From positions 15,943,608 to 16,007,607 of the forward strand of contig CM018680.1 in assembly GCA_009363875.1 (NCBI GenBank): DNA of 64,000 nucleotides. The letters are read 5' to 3'. This DNA comes from Mikania micrantha (Eukaryota; Streptophyta; Magnoliopsida; Asterales; Asteraceae). Positions 52,038-63,181 of this stretch are shown piece after piece. Numbering within the stretch: position 1 is the stretch's first letter; each line of letters starts with the position of its first letter. The position numbers were made by a program, and so were the translations under genes. Below the pieces are notes generated by a model, which was not told the DNA's origin, searched no databases, and saw only the letters and a program-made list of their open reading frames with translations.

Positions 52038-53777
52038 TGATGTGTTGCAAAATACATCTATTTTTCTATTTGTTTTTATTTAGTTTCTGTACAGTTTATT
52101 AGATTTTAGAGTCGATTTATGCTGGTTCTTCACATTTTGGTAATTTCATGCTCGCAGGTAATAAACATATCAATTTTTTAGCAAAAGATCAAGAAAACGA
52201 GCTCCCGGTTAGTCGAGAACAAATCCAAGACACAAGAAGATGAATTCTGGAGAAATACCCTTGTCGCGTATCGCGACACACACTTGAAACCCTGTCGCGT
52301 AGCGCGACAGGTGGAAATTACAATTTTACCCTTGTTTAATGATTGCGGGTTTGTCCCGACTATTTTGCCGGGTAGTGGGTTGCATCGCGTAGCGCGAAGG
52401 GTTATCAGGTACCTGTCGCGTAGCGCGACCGGGTCAAAATCTCAGAATTTCGAGTTTAAGGATTTTGAAACGGCTGGAGGCGGGGGTATTCGATTCTGGA
52501 CGAGGAGAGACGGCAGAGAGGCGACTACATGCTAGAGGACAAGATTGGAGTCGATCGGAATCATCGGGAAGCCCTAGACGAGTGATCCGAAGGGTGTAAC
52601 GTGATCGGTTTACTTTGTTTCTCTTGTTTCTCATGTTTTCTTACATTAAACAGATTATGGTTTGTTTTCATATGATGTTTAGTGGCTAAACTCTTAGAAC
52701 TATCTAGGTTAGATGATTATGCATGATTGATTTGGTTTATTTTGGTGTTGGAACATTATGATGTGATGGATTTATGATTTAAAGATTTGGTTTTGAATAT
52801 TGGATGTGTATGTATGTCTTTGATTGTTAAATGATTCATATTATGTTCCTCATGTGTCTTGGCGATTGTCTGTCGCGAAATAGGTGCATGCTAGAATCAA
52901 TTACTGTGTGTTTTTGATTAGTGGATGATTTGCTTCGGCCGAGTGATTCATAGGAATGTTTTATCAAGATTTAAACATATAAGATGTGCAACTTACTTCA
53001 ATAGCCGTGAGGTGAGAAGTTGTCGATGAGTCTTGGATGTTGGATTTCTAGTTAGAGCCTTTGTGAGAAGATCTTTCTAGTATGTCTATCATTTCTTGTT
53101 TATCGAATCCAATAGAAAAACCCAAGTTATCCCTAGCATTTAAGTGAACTGTGACGTTCGCGCCGTGAGGTAGAGTGTTTAACAGTTGGTTCTTAGGTGT
53201 TTTGAGATTATCGTGCTGTGAGGTAGATAATCTAGTGGATATTTCATAAGCAGTTGGACGACCTGTGAGGGAAATCCATTTAACCGGTGGTTTAACGGCT
53301 TTTAGGACTCTTAGTTGACTATCCTTGAGAAGAGTCGAGGGTGCTCTAGGTTTCCTTTGAGTTTAGTATCATAAGATGCCGCTATCACATTAGTTCCATC
53401 CCCGATATAACCTTGTCAAGCATGTATATGATTCAAATCTAGATAGTGTTTCTTTCCTTCCCTGAATTAGTCTTTGTTTGCTTGTTTGTTTTTATTTCTA
53501 AGCATTTTTTTTAGTACTTTAGTTGTTAGTAAAACCCCCCTTTTCCTCATTAATATTTTGTTTAACTAAATTTTGTATAGATAAGTCTTTGAGTCTAGTT
53601 AGTACAGTCTGTAGAAGTCTGTGGGTTCGATATTCGGACTTACTTTTGTCTTGCTACATACGATAGGTACACTTGCCTGTCGGTGGCTTAGGTTTTAGAG
53701 AGTCTAGATTTATTACTTTGTGTCTAGTTTTAGAGTCGGTTTTTAGTTAGTTTATTAGCTAAGCTCCGTCGACATCA
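52038..53777 (+). repeat. E3 3' LTR, full length
   Basis: It starts TGATGTGTTGC and ends GTCGACATCA. It contains four 13-bp TCGCGTANCGCGA palindromes (52264-52276, 52295-52307, 52385-52397, 52416-52428). It serves as the reference for the truncated partner. Confidence 0.9.
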
Positions 53778-56700
53778 ATGTGTATCCCAACTGCTTCCAA
53801 AATCAATCACGCATGCTCTAAGAATATCTTCTAGAGTTTGGATAGTCCTTTCGCTTTGACCATCCGTTTGAGGATGATATGCTGTACTCATATCCAAACG
53901 AGTACCTAATGCATCATGTAGGGTTTGCCATACTCGTGAGGTGAATTTGCTGTCTCGATCTAAGATGACGGAGGTTGGAATTCCATGTTGAGAAACTACT
54001 TCCTTGATGTAAAGCCTCATGAGTTTGTCCATTTTATCAGTTTCTTTCGTAGGCAAGAAATGTGCAGACTTTGTGAGACGATCAACTATTACCAGATAGT
54101 GTCATAGCCACTAGAAGTTCTGGGTAATTTCGTGACAAAGTCCATTGTAATCTGATCCCACTTCCATTGGGGAATCTTTGGTTGTTGTAACAACCCTGAT
54201 GGTTTTTGATACTCGGCTTTAACTTTAGAGCAGGTTAGACATTTGCTAACATAAAGAGCAATGTCAGCCTTCATGTTAGGCCACCAATAAAGCTCCTTGA
54301 GGCCGTGATACATTTTATCAGAACCAGGGTGTACAAAGTATCGAGACTTGTGAGCTTCATCCATTACTAAGCTCCTTAGGTTCCCAAAGTTTGGTACCCA
54401 GAATCTATTTGCAAAGTAGCAAGTTCCGTCAATCTTGACCTCAAATTGCTTATCCAAGCCTCGCAAGGATTCATTCTGCAAATTTTCTTCCTTAAGAGCG
54501 TCAAGTTGGGTATTTCGAATTTGGGCAGTAAGGTTTGTCTGAATAATCATCCCCAAAGCTCGCACTCGTAATGTCTTGGTTCGCTCTTTCCTGCTCAAAG
54601 CATCTGCAACAACATTTGCCTTACCAGGATGATAACGAATATTGCAATCATAATCATTGAGTAATTCAACCAAGCGACGTTGTCTCATATTCAAGTCTTT
54701 TTGATCGAAGATATGCTGGAGACTTTTATGGTCAGTGTAAATAGTACATTTGTACCATAAAGGTAGTGTCTCCAGATTTTGAGTGCGAACACTACAGCTC
54801 CTAGTTCCAAATCATGCGTAGTGTAGTTCTTCTCATGGGTTTTGAGCTGCCGGGATGCGTATGCAATGAATTTGTCTTTCTGCATCAGTACACAACCCAA
54901 TCCTTGATGTGATGCATCGCAGTATACTACGAAATCATCTGTTCCTTCAGGTAGTGATAAAGTAGGTGCACTGCATAGTTTTTTGCTTTAACAATTAAAA
55001 TGCTGCCTCTTGCTTGTTCCTCCATTCAAATTTCTTATCCTTTTGTGTCAATGTAGTCAATGGTAAAGCTATCTTGGAGAAACCTTCAATGAATCTTCTA
55101 TGATATCCTGCTAAGCCTAGAAATTGACGTGCTTCCGTCGGGGTCATGGGTGCAATCCAATTCTTGATAGCTTCAATCTTGACAGGATCAACATGTATTC
55201 CTTTTTGATTAATTACATTTCAAGGAATTGTACTTCTTTCATCCAAAATTCACATTTGTAAAACTTGGCACACATTTTTCGTTCCTTAGCAACTCCAGAA
55301 TAAGCCTTAGGTGTTGCTCATGATCTTCTTTGGTCTTGGAATAAATAAGTATATCATCGATGAACACGATGACAAATTTATCCAAGTACGGTTTACAGAT
55401 CCTATTCATAAATTCCATAAAAACTGCAGGGGCGTTCGTCAATCCAAACGGCATAACCAAAAACTCATAATGGCCTTACCGAGTTCTGAAGGCAGTGATT
55501 GGAACATCTTCGTCCTTGACCCTTAGCTGGTGGTATCCTGAACGCAGGTCGATCAATGAATAGAAACTGGAACCTTGCAGCTGGTCGAATAAATCATCTA
55601 TCCTCGTAGCTGATACCGATTCTTGATTGTCAGCCTGTTCAATTCTCGGTAGTCGATGCACATTCTAAAGGTTCCATCTTTCTTCTTTACGAACAAGACA
55701 GGTGCTCCCCACGGTGAGAAGCTTGGTCTTATGAAACCTTTGTCCAGTAACTCTTGCAGTTGATTAGATAGCTCACGCATCTCTGATGGGGCTAGTCTGT
55801 ATGGCGATCGAGCTATTGGTGCTGCACCAGGCACCAAGTCAATTCGAAATTCGACTTGTCTATTAGGTGGTAATCCAGGCAAATCTTCAGGAAATACCTC
55901 TGGATACTCTCGTATAATCGGTATATCTTCTAGTCGCTTCTCTTTTGACTTCCTTTCCATGACGTGCACTAATATTGCTTGACATCCCTTGCGTAGGTAC
56001 TTGTGGGCTTTCTTGTAGGAGATGATTTGTAACGCCTTTCCGCTCTTTTCACCATGAATTGAGAGAGTCTCCCCACTTGGGAGTGGAATACGGACCACCT
56101 TATGACAACATACAATTTCTGTGTGGTTTTCGGACAACCAGTCCATTCCGACAACCACGTTGAAACTTCCTAGATTCACCGATAAAATATTTATAGCAAA
56201 AACATAATCTCCTAGTTGTAACATACACCCTTGAATTATCTCACTAGTTTCTATCAGTTTTCTGTTGGCTAGTTTAATTGTGTATCTATCATGTAATGCA
56301 GTTGGATTGGCTCTAATTAATGTGCTAAATTCAGTTGACATAAAGCTCTTATCTGACCCCGTATCAAATAGGACAGAAGCATAATGATTATTGACAAAGA
56401 ACAAACCCGTCACGAGGTTTGGATCTTGTTTGGCGTCTCCGGCTGCAATAATAAAGGCCCTACCTCGAGCATTGTTGCCACCTTGATTTGTTAGCTTTGG
56501 GAAGTTCTTCCTGAGATGACCTACTACTCCGCATTCAAAACAACTCCTATTATCCCTGTTGCTATCTGTCATCGATGTAGGTACAGGAGCTCGACAATTC
56601 CTCGCTAAATGTCCACGTCTTCCACATCTGTTACACATGAAGGGCCTACATTCACCCTCATGACGGAATCCACATCTTTCACACTTTGGGAATTTTCCAA

Positions 56701-57668
56701 CATAAGATTTCTTATCGGTTGTCATAGCGGTGTTGACTCTAACCTGAGTCGGTTTCTTTCGTGGTTGATTTGGGGAATTGCTATTCCATTTCCGTTTGTT
56801 ACCAATGTTATGTTTTTCCTTTGGTACGTTTGTCCCCAACGTTCCACGACGAACTGCCTGATCAATCAGGCGATAAGCCAACCGAATTGCACTTTGAATG
56901 GTATCTGGCTTAGAAGAAGTCACCATATCTTCAATACTTGGAGTCAACCCTTTCAGATACTGCTCTATTCGCTTGTATTCAGGAGTGACCATCGTTGGGC
57001 AAAGTTGTGCCAGCTCATGAAATCTAGTAGTATAACTAGCAATGTCACTCCCTTGTAGCTTCAGGTGATAGAATTCTTCTTCCATTTTCTGGATCTCGCT
57101 TCGTGGACAATATTCATCCATCATCATTTGCTTCAGTGTTAACCAGGGAATCTGATAGGCTTCATCAATGCCTAAACCTTGAACATGGTTGTTCCACCAT
57201 GTAAGAGCTACTCCATTCAGAGTACAAGTGGCATACTTGACTCGGCATTCTTCAGGGCAATTACTGACACGGAACACCGTTTCCATCTTTTCGCACCATC
57301 GAATCAGTGCGATAGCTCCATTAGTTCCATTAAAGCTAAGAGGTTGACAGTTCAAGAAATCCTTGTAAGAGAATTGCCTTTGGTGCAGATCCTGTGCATC
57401 CAGCAGCCGCACTGCCTCCTACGGCACCATTTCGACCTACAGCTCCACTACCGCCTCAGGTATTGTTGCCATTGGCACCGGATCCTCCCTCTCCTGTGTG
57501 CTGTTGATTTTTGTTGGTGGCCATAGCATCAGCCACTCCTTTATTTATGAGCTGGTCCATCTCTACCGAGATAGCAGGTTGCTCAGTTTCAGGATTGCCA
57601 TGCGGGTTTTCTTGCAGATTTACTTGTGGATTTTCCTGCGGACTTCGCCTCGGTCGTCCTCTCGGCAT
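53778..57668 (-). pseudogene. E2 gag-pol, main part
   Basis: The ATG at 57668 (PRGRPRRSP) opens a Gly/Asn-rich Gag N-terminus. A frameshift near 57450 leads to a 604-codon stretch: Gag core (ALTWWNNHVQGLG, YTTRFHELAQLCP), a CNRCGRRGHLARNC knuckle, a second knuckle CFECGVVGHLRKNF with its last Cys replaced by Phe, protease FDTGSDKSF, and RT up to CIDYRELNRL. A frameshift near 55600, a stop after FRTR (Tyr codon lost) and more shifts follow through VMPFGLTNAP and FIDDILIYS. RNase H lies at 54900-54550, the integrase zinc region HPGSDKMYH ... CLTCSK, and the DDE core with MDFVTKLP, LDRDSKF and HPQTDGQSERTIQTLE. A one-base loss near 54095 breaks the core. It ends at the E3 insertion. Confidence 0.92.
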
Positions 57669-57760
57669 GTTTCTGAACATGCAACATTAATGTTTCGTGT
57701 TAGAGTCATATGGCTATAGATTAGGTCTTAGTCAGGCAACCTAATTCGCTATAAACCAAT

Positions 57761-57773
57761 GGCTCTGATACCA
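57761..57773 (-). promoter_or_regulatory. E2 primer-binding site (tRNA-iMet type)
   Basis: The minus strand reads TGGTATCAGAGCC three bases from the LTR end, the same primer as E1. Confidence 0.9.
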
Positions 57774-57777
57774 ATCT

Positions 57778-57814
57778 GTCACACCCTTGTCGTTGCGGAA
57801 ACGTACCGTGTGAC
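57778..57814. other. LTR-terminal hairpin, E2
   Basis: GTCACAC pairs perfectly with GTGTGAC, with an inner CGTT / AACG. The loop contains GCGGAA. In the other E2 LTR (45085 onward) the outer stem is intact but the core reads GCAGAA. Confidence 0.65.
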
Positions 57815-58659
57815 TTTCAAGGTTTCACAGTCATTGTTTACAACAAAAGACACATATGTTTCAATATTACCGAGCAATATTACAACTACATTAGCCACAA
57901 GCCTAATGTAATAACAAGTTAACTGAGTTTCACACATATATATAATGCTATTACACATATATAGTATGCTATGTATCACACTGTTGAGTCTATCTCTCAT
58001 TGACTCTACTATATGTCTCCCAAGATTGAGCTTCCAGCTCCACTCCCTGTATCACTATGCATCTGAGAAAACATGATTTAAAACAATCAACATATCGCTG
58101 GTGAGGTCACAAGTTTATTTGTCAAAAATGTATGTAATGTATCCCAAACGAATCAAATGTTTGCATACAAAGAGTTAAATAATATTTATGTCCCAAACTG
58201 GGTGTAAAACATTGGTATCCGGTGCGAACGTTGATCCTTCCAACAATGTCGTGTATTAGTTCCCCGACCAACTGTCCAATTATAACTCCTGGGCTCCCGT
58301 AACCGAGTTGACGAGTTCAGTGTTTGCCCCTTCCCAGTGTCCTTGTCGCAAGACATTGTGTGTTTTAGCCTTATTGAGCGCCCGCTCGACATCCAGTCGT
58401 GGTTTTAGCTATGAACCACGGGCGATGATTGTCAATCACAAATAGAATCTATTCTCAATAATCACGCCCCCCACGGTTAACGGTTACAGAATAGGGGACT
58501 TAGCGACAAATGTGTAACCCGTGAAATAATGACAAGTTTGGTCAAATGTTTTGCCCCACTGTCACGTGTTTCAACCAAATGTTTTACAACACTTTCGTTT
58601 TCTTGTTTCACAAAGTGTTTCAAAAGTATTTCAGCGTTTCACATGATGCAAATAAGTTT

Positions 58660-58876
58660 TCATGTTTCACAAAATGTAGCGAAAGCGTTTCAGAGTTCCA
58701 CCTGATCAAATCAGGCATCATGTTTCACAAAATGTATTAAAAGCGTTTCAGAGTTCCACCTGATCCCATTAGGTTTCATGTTTCTCAAAATGTATCCAAA
58801 GCGTTTCAGAGTTCCACCTGATCTAATCAGGTTTCATGTTTCCCAAAATGTATTAAAAGCGTTTCAGAGTTCCACC
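58660..58876. repeat. 58-bp tandem repeat in the E2 5' LTR
   Basis: Three full units start at 58660, 58718 and 58776, with a partial fourth at 58834. Each has TCATGTTTC-CAAAATGTA, AAAGCGTTTCAGAGTTCCAC and a CTGAT...ATCAG inverted pair. Confidence 0.88.
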
Positions 58877-59698
58877 AAAAAACAGAGTGTTTCAAATAAG
58901 TATTTATGTTTTCTCATTCCCCGAGTTTCAAAAGCCAAAATACAGAAAAAGGTGTCGTGAACTCACCTGATTTGATTCAAATCAATAACAATGCACAACG
59001 TTCGTATCACTAGTTCTTGAACTCTAAACCTGTATGTCATTAGAGTTCTATGAGTTACTTAAGCTTAATCTGACACTTAGAACTTTCCCTGACGTTCAAT
59101 GTCAAGGATCTTACAACTCAAGTCCTCAATCTTATCTCAAACGTTAATCATTTTCCTTAACTTAATATAGCACAACGTGTGACATCTGTGACTCGTTAGA
59201 TTAATCAGGACAATCCCAGATTAATCAAATTAATATGGTTGTTGATAATCGGACATTATAACAGCTTATAAAACTGAGGTTTCGTATACTTGTTATGGAC
59301 AGAGTCTCTGTTTATAAAAGTGAAGTTTTCCGGTTTTAAGTCGGGCAGAACCTCGACTTATATTTCTCAAGTTTCCTGAAAACAATTGGGCAGAATCTCT
59401 GCTTATAATTGTCCGTTTCCCAAAAATTAATCGGGCAGAACCTCGACGTGTTTTTGATTTAAACCAAATAATTAATCATAATATTATTATATATAATAAT
59501 AATAATAGGATCTAAAACAAGCATTATAACGAATTGAAATGGTATGAAGCGAGATTTTTACCTCACAGAAGTTCGGCAGTACCTCGCGCCGAAAATAGAT
59601 GATTTAAGGGGTTAAATATGGGTATTTGGAGGTGTAGGGTCGAGATTTGAGAATTAGAAGGTGAAAATTCTCGAAAAAAATTGAAATCTGACTTCTGG

Positions 59699-59707
59699 TA
59701 TTTATAG
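59699..59707 (-). promoter_or_regulatory. TATA box of the E2 5' LTR
   Basis: The minus strand reads CTATAAATA, a near-consensus plant TATA box, followed by a pyrimidine-rich stretch in element sense. The corresponding segment is deleted in the 3' LTR. Confidence 0.6.
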
Positions 59708-60177
59708 GCACGAATTCTGGTCTGGGGCGCATAGCCTACCCCCAACGTTTGGCTCGGGACTTTGTGCCTGGAAGTGGCATGTTGCATGCGTGCCATGAGT
59801 CCGAGGCGCATAGCCTAGCCTCAGAGTTTGACACGGGGCGGTGTGTGCAGATGGAATATCTTGCATGTGTGCCATGTTTTGACACGTGGCACCACGTGGC
59901 ACGTTCTGGCGTGGTCTGACTAGTTTCTTGTTTACGCGATAATTTGAGCACACGAACTCCGTTTTAAGCACCGTTTTCGCCCATGTTCACGATTTTTCGA
60001 GCACTTTCCAACCATTATAATTTCAAGAACTGAAGAGTTAAAAATATATTATGTCTTATTTACGTTATATTCGACTCAGTGTATCTTGAAATCGGAGCCT
60101 CGTTTCGAAATTTCGCTTACACTTATTTTCTTTATTTTCGAGTTATGATTCTAACGTGGAATTTGTGAATTGTCACA

Positions 60178-61060
60178 ACAAAACCAACCAAACCCGAACA
60201 CGCATATTCTTGCTTGGACTATTTATGGTTTAAAAAGCCTCATTGATGGTCCAACCTACCAAATTTTCACCCTCTCTCCCTCTCTCAAAATTCATCACTC
60301 TCTCTACTCTCTCTCTAAAAAACCCTTGCAAGATCTCTTCCAATTCTTCACCGATTTTCGAGTTCTTGGAGAGTATGGAAAGATCTTGATGTGTACATTG
60401 AAGAAGTACAAAGGATCTACTCTAAAACAAGCTTGAACGATTGTAAATCGAGTGGGAAGGTGTAGTTATTTAGGGTTTTATACTATTCAAACACTTAGAA
60501 TCGAGTGGGAAGGTGTAGTTATCTAGGTTCGAATTGACCTTAGAACTCTTTGGAAAAGATTGGTTTAAGGTTTGGAAGGCTGGAAGATTGGGGAAGATCG
60601 ACCGAAGCGATATTGATAGATGAATGGCTGGGAAATGTAGTATCGATGGGTGAAGGATTAAGGGTGTGATTCTATCGAATTTACCAGGTTCGATATTCCC
60701 TTGGACCACCCCAAACCATCGAAGATGTTAAGTTCGAAGGCCTCTAAGTGTGCTGGACCAGCTCACCATCGATATTGATAGTGTCAAAGCCTCCCATCAT
60801 CAATATTATGCCACCATCGATACTAGTAGTATCGATGGGGCACTTGACTGGCCGGTTAAGTGTAAATCGAAGATAACAGCCTCCACCATCCTTTATACCA
60901 CCTTGAATTACCACGATTAGTTTTGTACATGAGTTCCAAGGGTTATGAGACAAGTAGGTTCGACATTAGTGTATTCAAGGACCTAGTATCGACGGTTAAA
61001 AGGACCATCGATATCGTTAGTATCGATGGGTCTCTTTGCCACTAGTTTGTCGATACTATA
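60178..61060. other. No gene; promoter-like and ATCGAT-rich sequence
   Basis: On the plus strand a TATTTATGG-type TATA word (about 60221) precedes a CT-rich leader (60270-60345), as at LTR transcription starts. A ~56-bp duplication (GAATCGAGTGGGAAGGTGTAG type) lies at 60435-60540. The stretch 60760-61055 has repeated palindromic GATACTAGTAGTATCGATGG-type words. It is possibly part of another LTR. No partner is visible. Confidence 0.4.
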
Positions 61061-61900
61061 TATCACACCCCGACCGACGGCGGAATACGTCGGGGTGCGA
61101 GTTTGATTGTTCATAACTCATGGTGCTACTTTGTAATTTCAATAGTTATTGATCCCAATTCATTCATAACATAACATCATTCAACAACCACATTGTTCAA
61201 ATCAAAACAACACATAAACTAACATTACAATTCAATATCAAAGTAAATAACATTGTTTATTTTATTAACTAGGTCCAAATAGCTTAAATGTGTCTTCATC
61301 CAAGCCACTAACCTGTTACACATGTAAAATATAGTTTTTGATCAACTATTTGCATAGTTGGTGAGATTCTTATACAATTTGATATATGTATAATAGAAAT
61401 AAGATGCAATAATAGTCTAATAAGAATTGATCTAAATATATATGTATTCCACAATGTTTGATGATAAGATTTTGGCAATTTCACCTTTATAATGACACAA
61501 AGTCATTAAAGAAAGGCTACTAGTAATAATAATAGTTTTTGGCAATTTCACCTTTAATATTAAACAATGACATAGGTCATGTTAATTAAAGGCTACTAGT
61601 ACTAATGTATTGTATATGATAATCCCATAATAATAACACATAGATATACAAACAAATAGGTAACACATAACATTCAAATCTAATTCTAAATTAAACCATA
61701 GAATTGCACCATAGTATTTGTTTATGACTCTAGAATAACATTGTTTGATATGACATGTGCAACATCCCCAAAGATTACAAAAATGTAAAAAGGGAGTATA
61801 AGAAAACTCACAGTTTTAGCTTTCCAAATACGTCTTTGAATAAGTTTCACCCGTCGCCCTAATGTTTATGAGAATAAACTTAGTATTGTTTGGATTTCAA
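61061..61900 (-). repeat. E4: LTR of another gypsy-type element, left end
   Basis: It starts TATCACACCCC, the same end as E1/E2 with TG changed to TA. The terminal hairpin CACCCCGAC / GTCGGGGTG encloses GCGGAA (61065-61097). The CAACTAT-TTGC-ATAGTTG hairpin followed by GTGAG lies at 61343-61365. No primer site precedes it, so this is a solo or 3' LTR. The right end was not found, and the end coordinate given is nominal. Confidence 0.6.
61343..61360. other. LTR hairpin, E4
   Basis: CAACTAT - TTGC - ATAGTTG, then GTGAG. Compared with E1 one pair is changed from C-G to T-A with pairing kept, and the loop differs. Confidence 0.7.
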
Positions 61901-63096
61901 ATGTTACATCTTAGGCTAAGTTTCATTTTAATGCATATGGTTTTCCTAAACAATAACATGTTTGTAAGTGTGAGGATTTGTAATCATAGTTCTAAAATAT
62001 TAATAGTTTAAAAATATATATTTTAATAATTAATTAAATATTTTTATAAGTTTTTTTTTCGTTAATACTATTAGAATATTAACGTTCTAATATTCCATAT
62101 ATATTTGTTGATTAAAATATATGAAAAATAATGTTTGTGTTAGTTTTTGTATCAAAATTTATTGGTTAATATTTCAATTAAATTATTTTAGAAATTTGTA
62201 AATAAATATTTAGAATAATTATATGAAATTATTCCTATTATTTATATTAGGTTTTAAATTATTTACGTATTTACAAGAGAATATAGTTTGTGTTTATTTA
62301 TGATATAGATTTATAAATTAATGATTTGTTTTTAAATTTACTTTGCAAATGAGGTTATGTAATTTATAAAAGTTGTATCTTTGGTTTTATTTATATCAAT
62401 TGTAGCATTATAACCTTCTAGTTTATTTTAATCTATTATGCAGTAATAGTTTTTCTCGTTCAATGTTCATGTGGTTTCTTATTTGTATAACCAGGATGAA
62501 TATAAAAGACAATAGTTTACCTTGGGAGCGAACTAATTGCTGATTTAAAACTAAGCTTTGGTCAGTCAAATCGTCCTCTACAGTTGGTGCTTTTATTTTG
62601 TTCTGAGATACTCAAGATATTAGACAATCATGTCTGAAATAAAGACAACCAACAGATTGTGGTTTTGTTGAAGTTCTCTTACGACATCGGATGCAGCATC
62701 GCCGAAGTTCTTGCGGCGGCGAATCTTTGTTATTTTGAACATCAACGCATGTATGATTTGTAGAGTGAGGCGATTGTTTTTAAGGATTTGAGAGCCTGAA
62801 TCGTTTCACTGTTGGATCCAATTATAACAATTAATCCATTCACTGAATGTGAACTTGAACTTGTAATTTCCAATTCCTAATTAATAGAAAGTCGGTTATG
62901 ATGCATTTGAGAAGTCATCCGAGTCCTCCTAAACGTTATTAGCATTATGGAAAGTTTTTTTTTTTTTTTATGTACATTTATTTTATATAAATTTTCTATA
63001 AAGACTCAATTTATGTTACTAATAATTCATCCGTTTCATAATTTGCATTTTAATTTAATAATATCATTATTTTTAACTACTGTTGTCATTCCTAAC

Positions 63097-63181
<85 letters not shown>

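Larger units (their letters stand above)
47441..53777 (+). mobile_element. E3: Athila-like non-autonomous element (gag + protease only)
   Basis: TSD ATGTG lies at 47436-47440 and 53778-53782. Ends are TGATGTGTTGC ... GACATCA. It is inserted in the E2 integrase between Asp-Thr-His and Leu-Pro-Leu, and the E2 frame rejoins when E3 is ignored. It has a truncated 5' LTR (about 320 bp), a gag-protease frame, 1.9 kb of noncoding sequence and a full 1740-bp 3' LTR. No RT, RNase H or integrase is present. The gag/protease style fits Athila-type elements. Confidence 0.9.
45084..60177 (-). mobile_element. E2: Tekay/Del-like chromovirus, split by E3
   Basis: Minus-strand element: 5' LTR 60177-57777, tRNA-iMet primer site 57773-57761, gag-pol 57668-53778 then (after the E3 insertion) 47440-46746, purine tract 46713-46703, 3' LTR 46702-45084. 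A C-terminal chromodomain-like segment (ending near 46746) identifies a chromovirus. The flanking 5-mers are GCGAA (left) and ACAAA (right), a poor match, so the target duplication is decayed or the ends recombined. Without E3 the element is about 8.75 kb. Confidence 0.92.
57777..60177 (-). repeat. E2 5' LTR, full length (2.4 kb)
   Basis: It begins TGTCACACCC next to the primer site and ends AATTGTCACA. It includes a terminal hairpin (57778-57814), a 58-bp tandem repeat (58660-58876), the segment missing from the 3' LTR (59013-59782) and a TATA box. Confidence 0.9.

Noticed and set aside
45079..60182. Target-site duplication of E2 (GCGAA versus ACAAA)
   Set aside because: Only three of five bases agree. 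Two G-to-A changes could explain it, but chance cannot be excluded, so I do not claim it.
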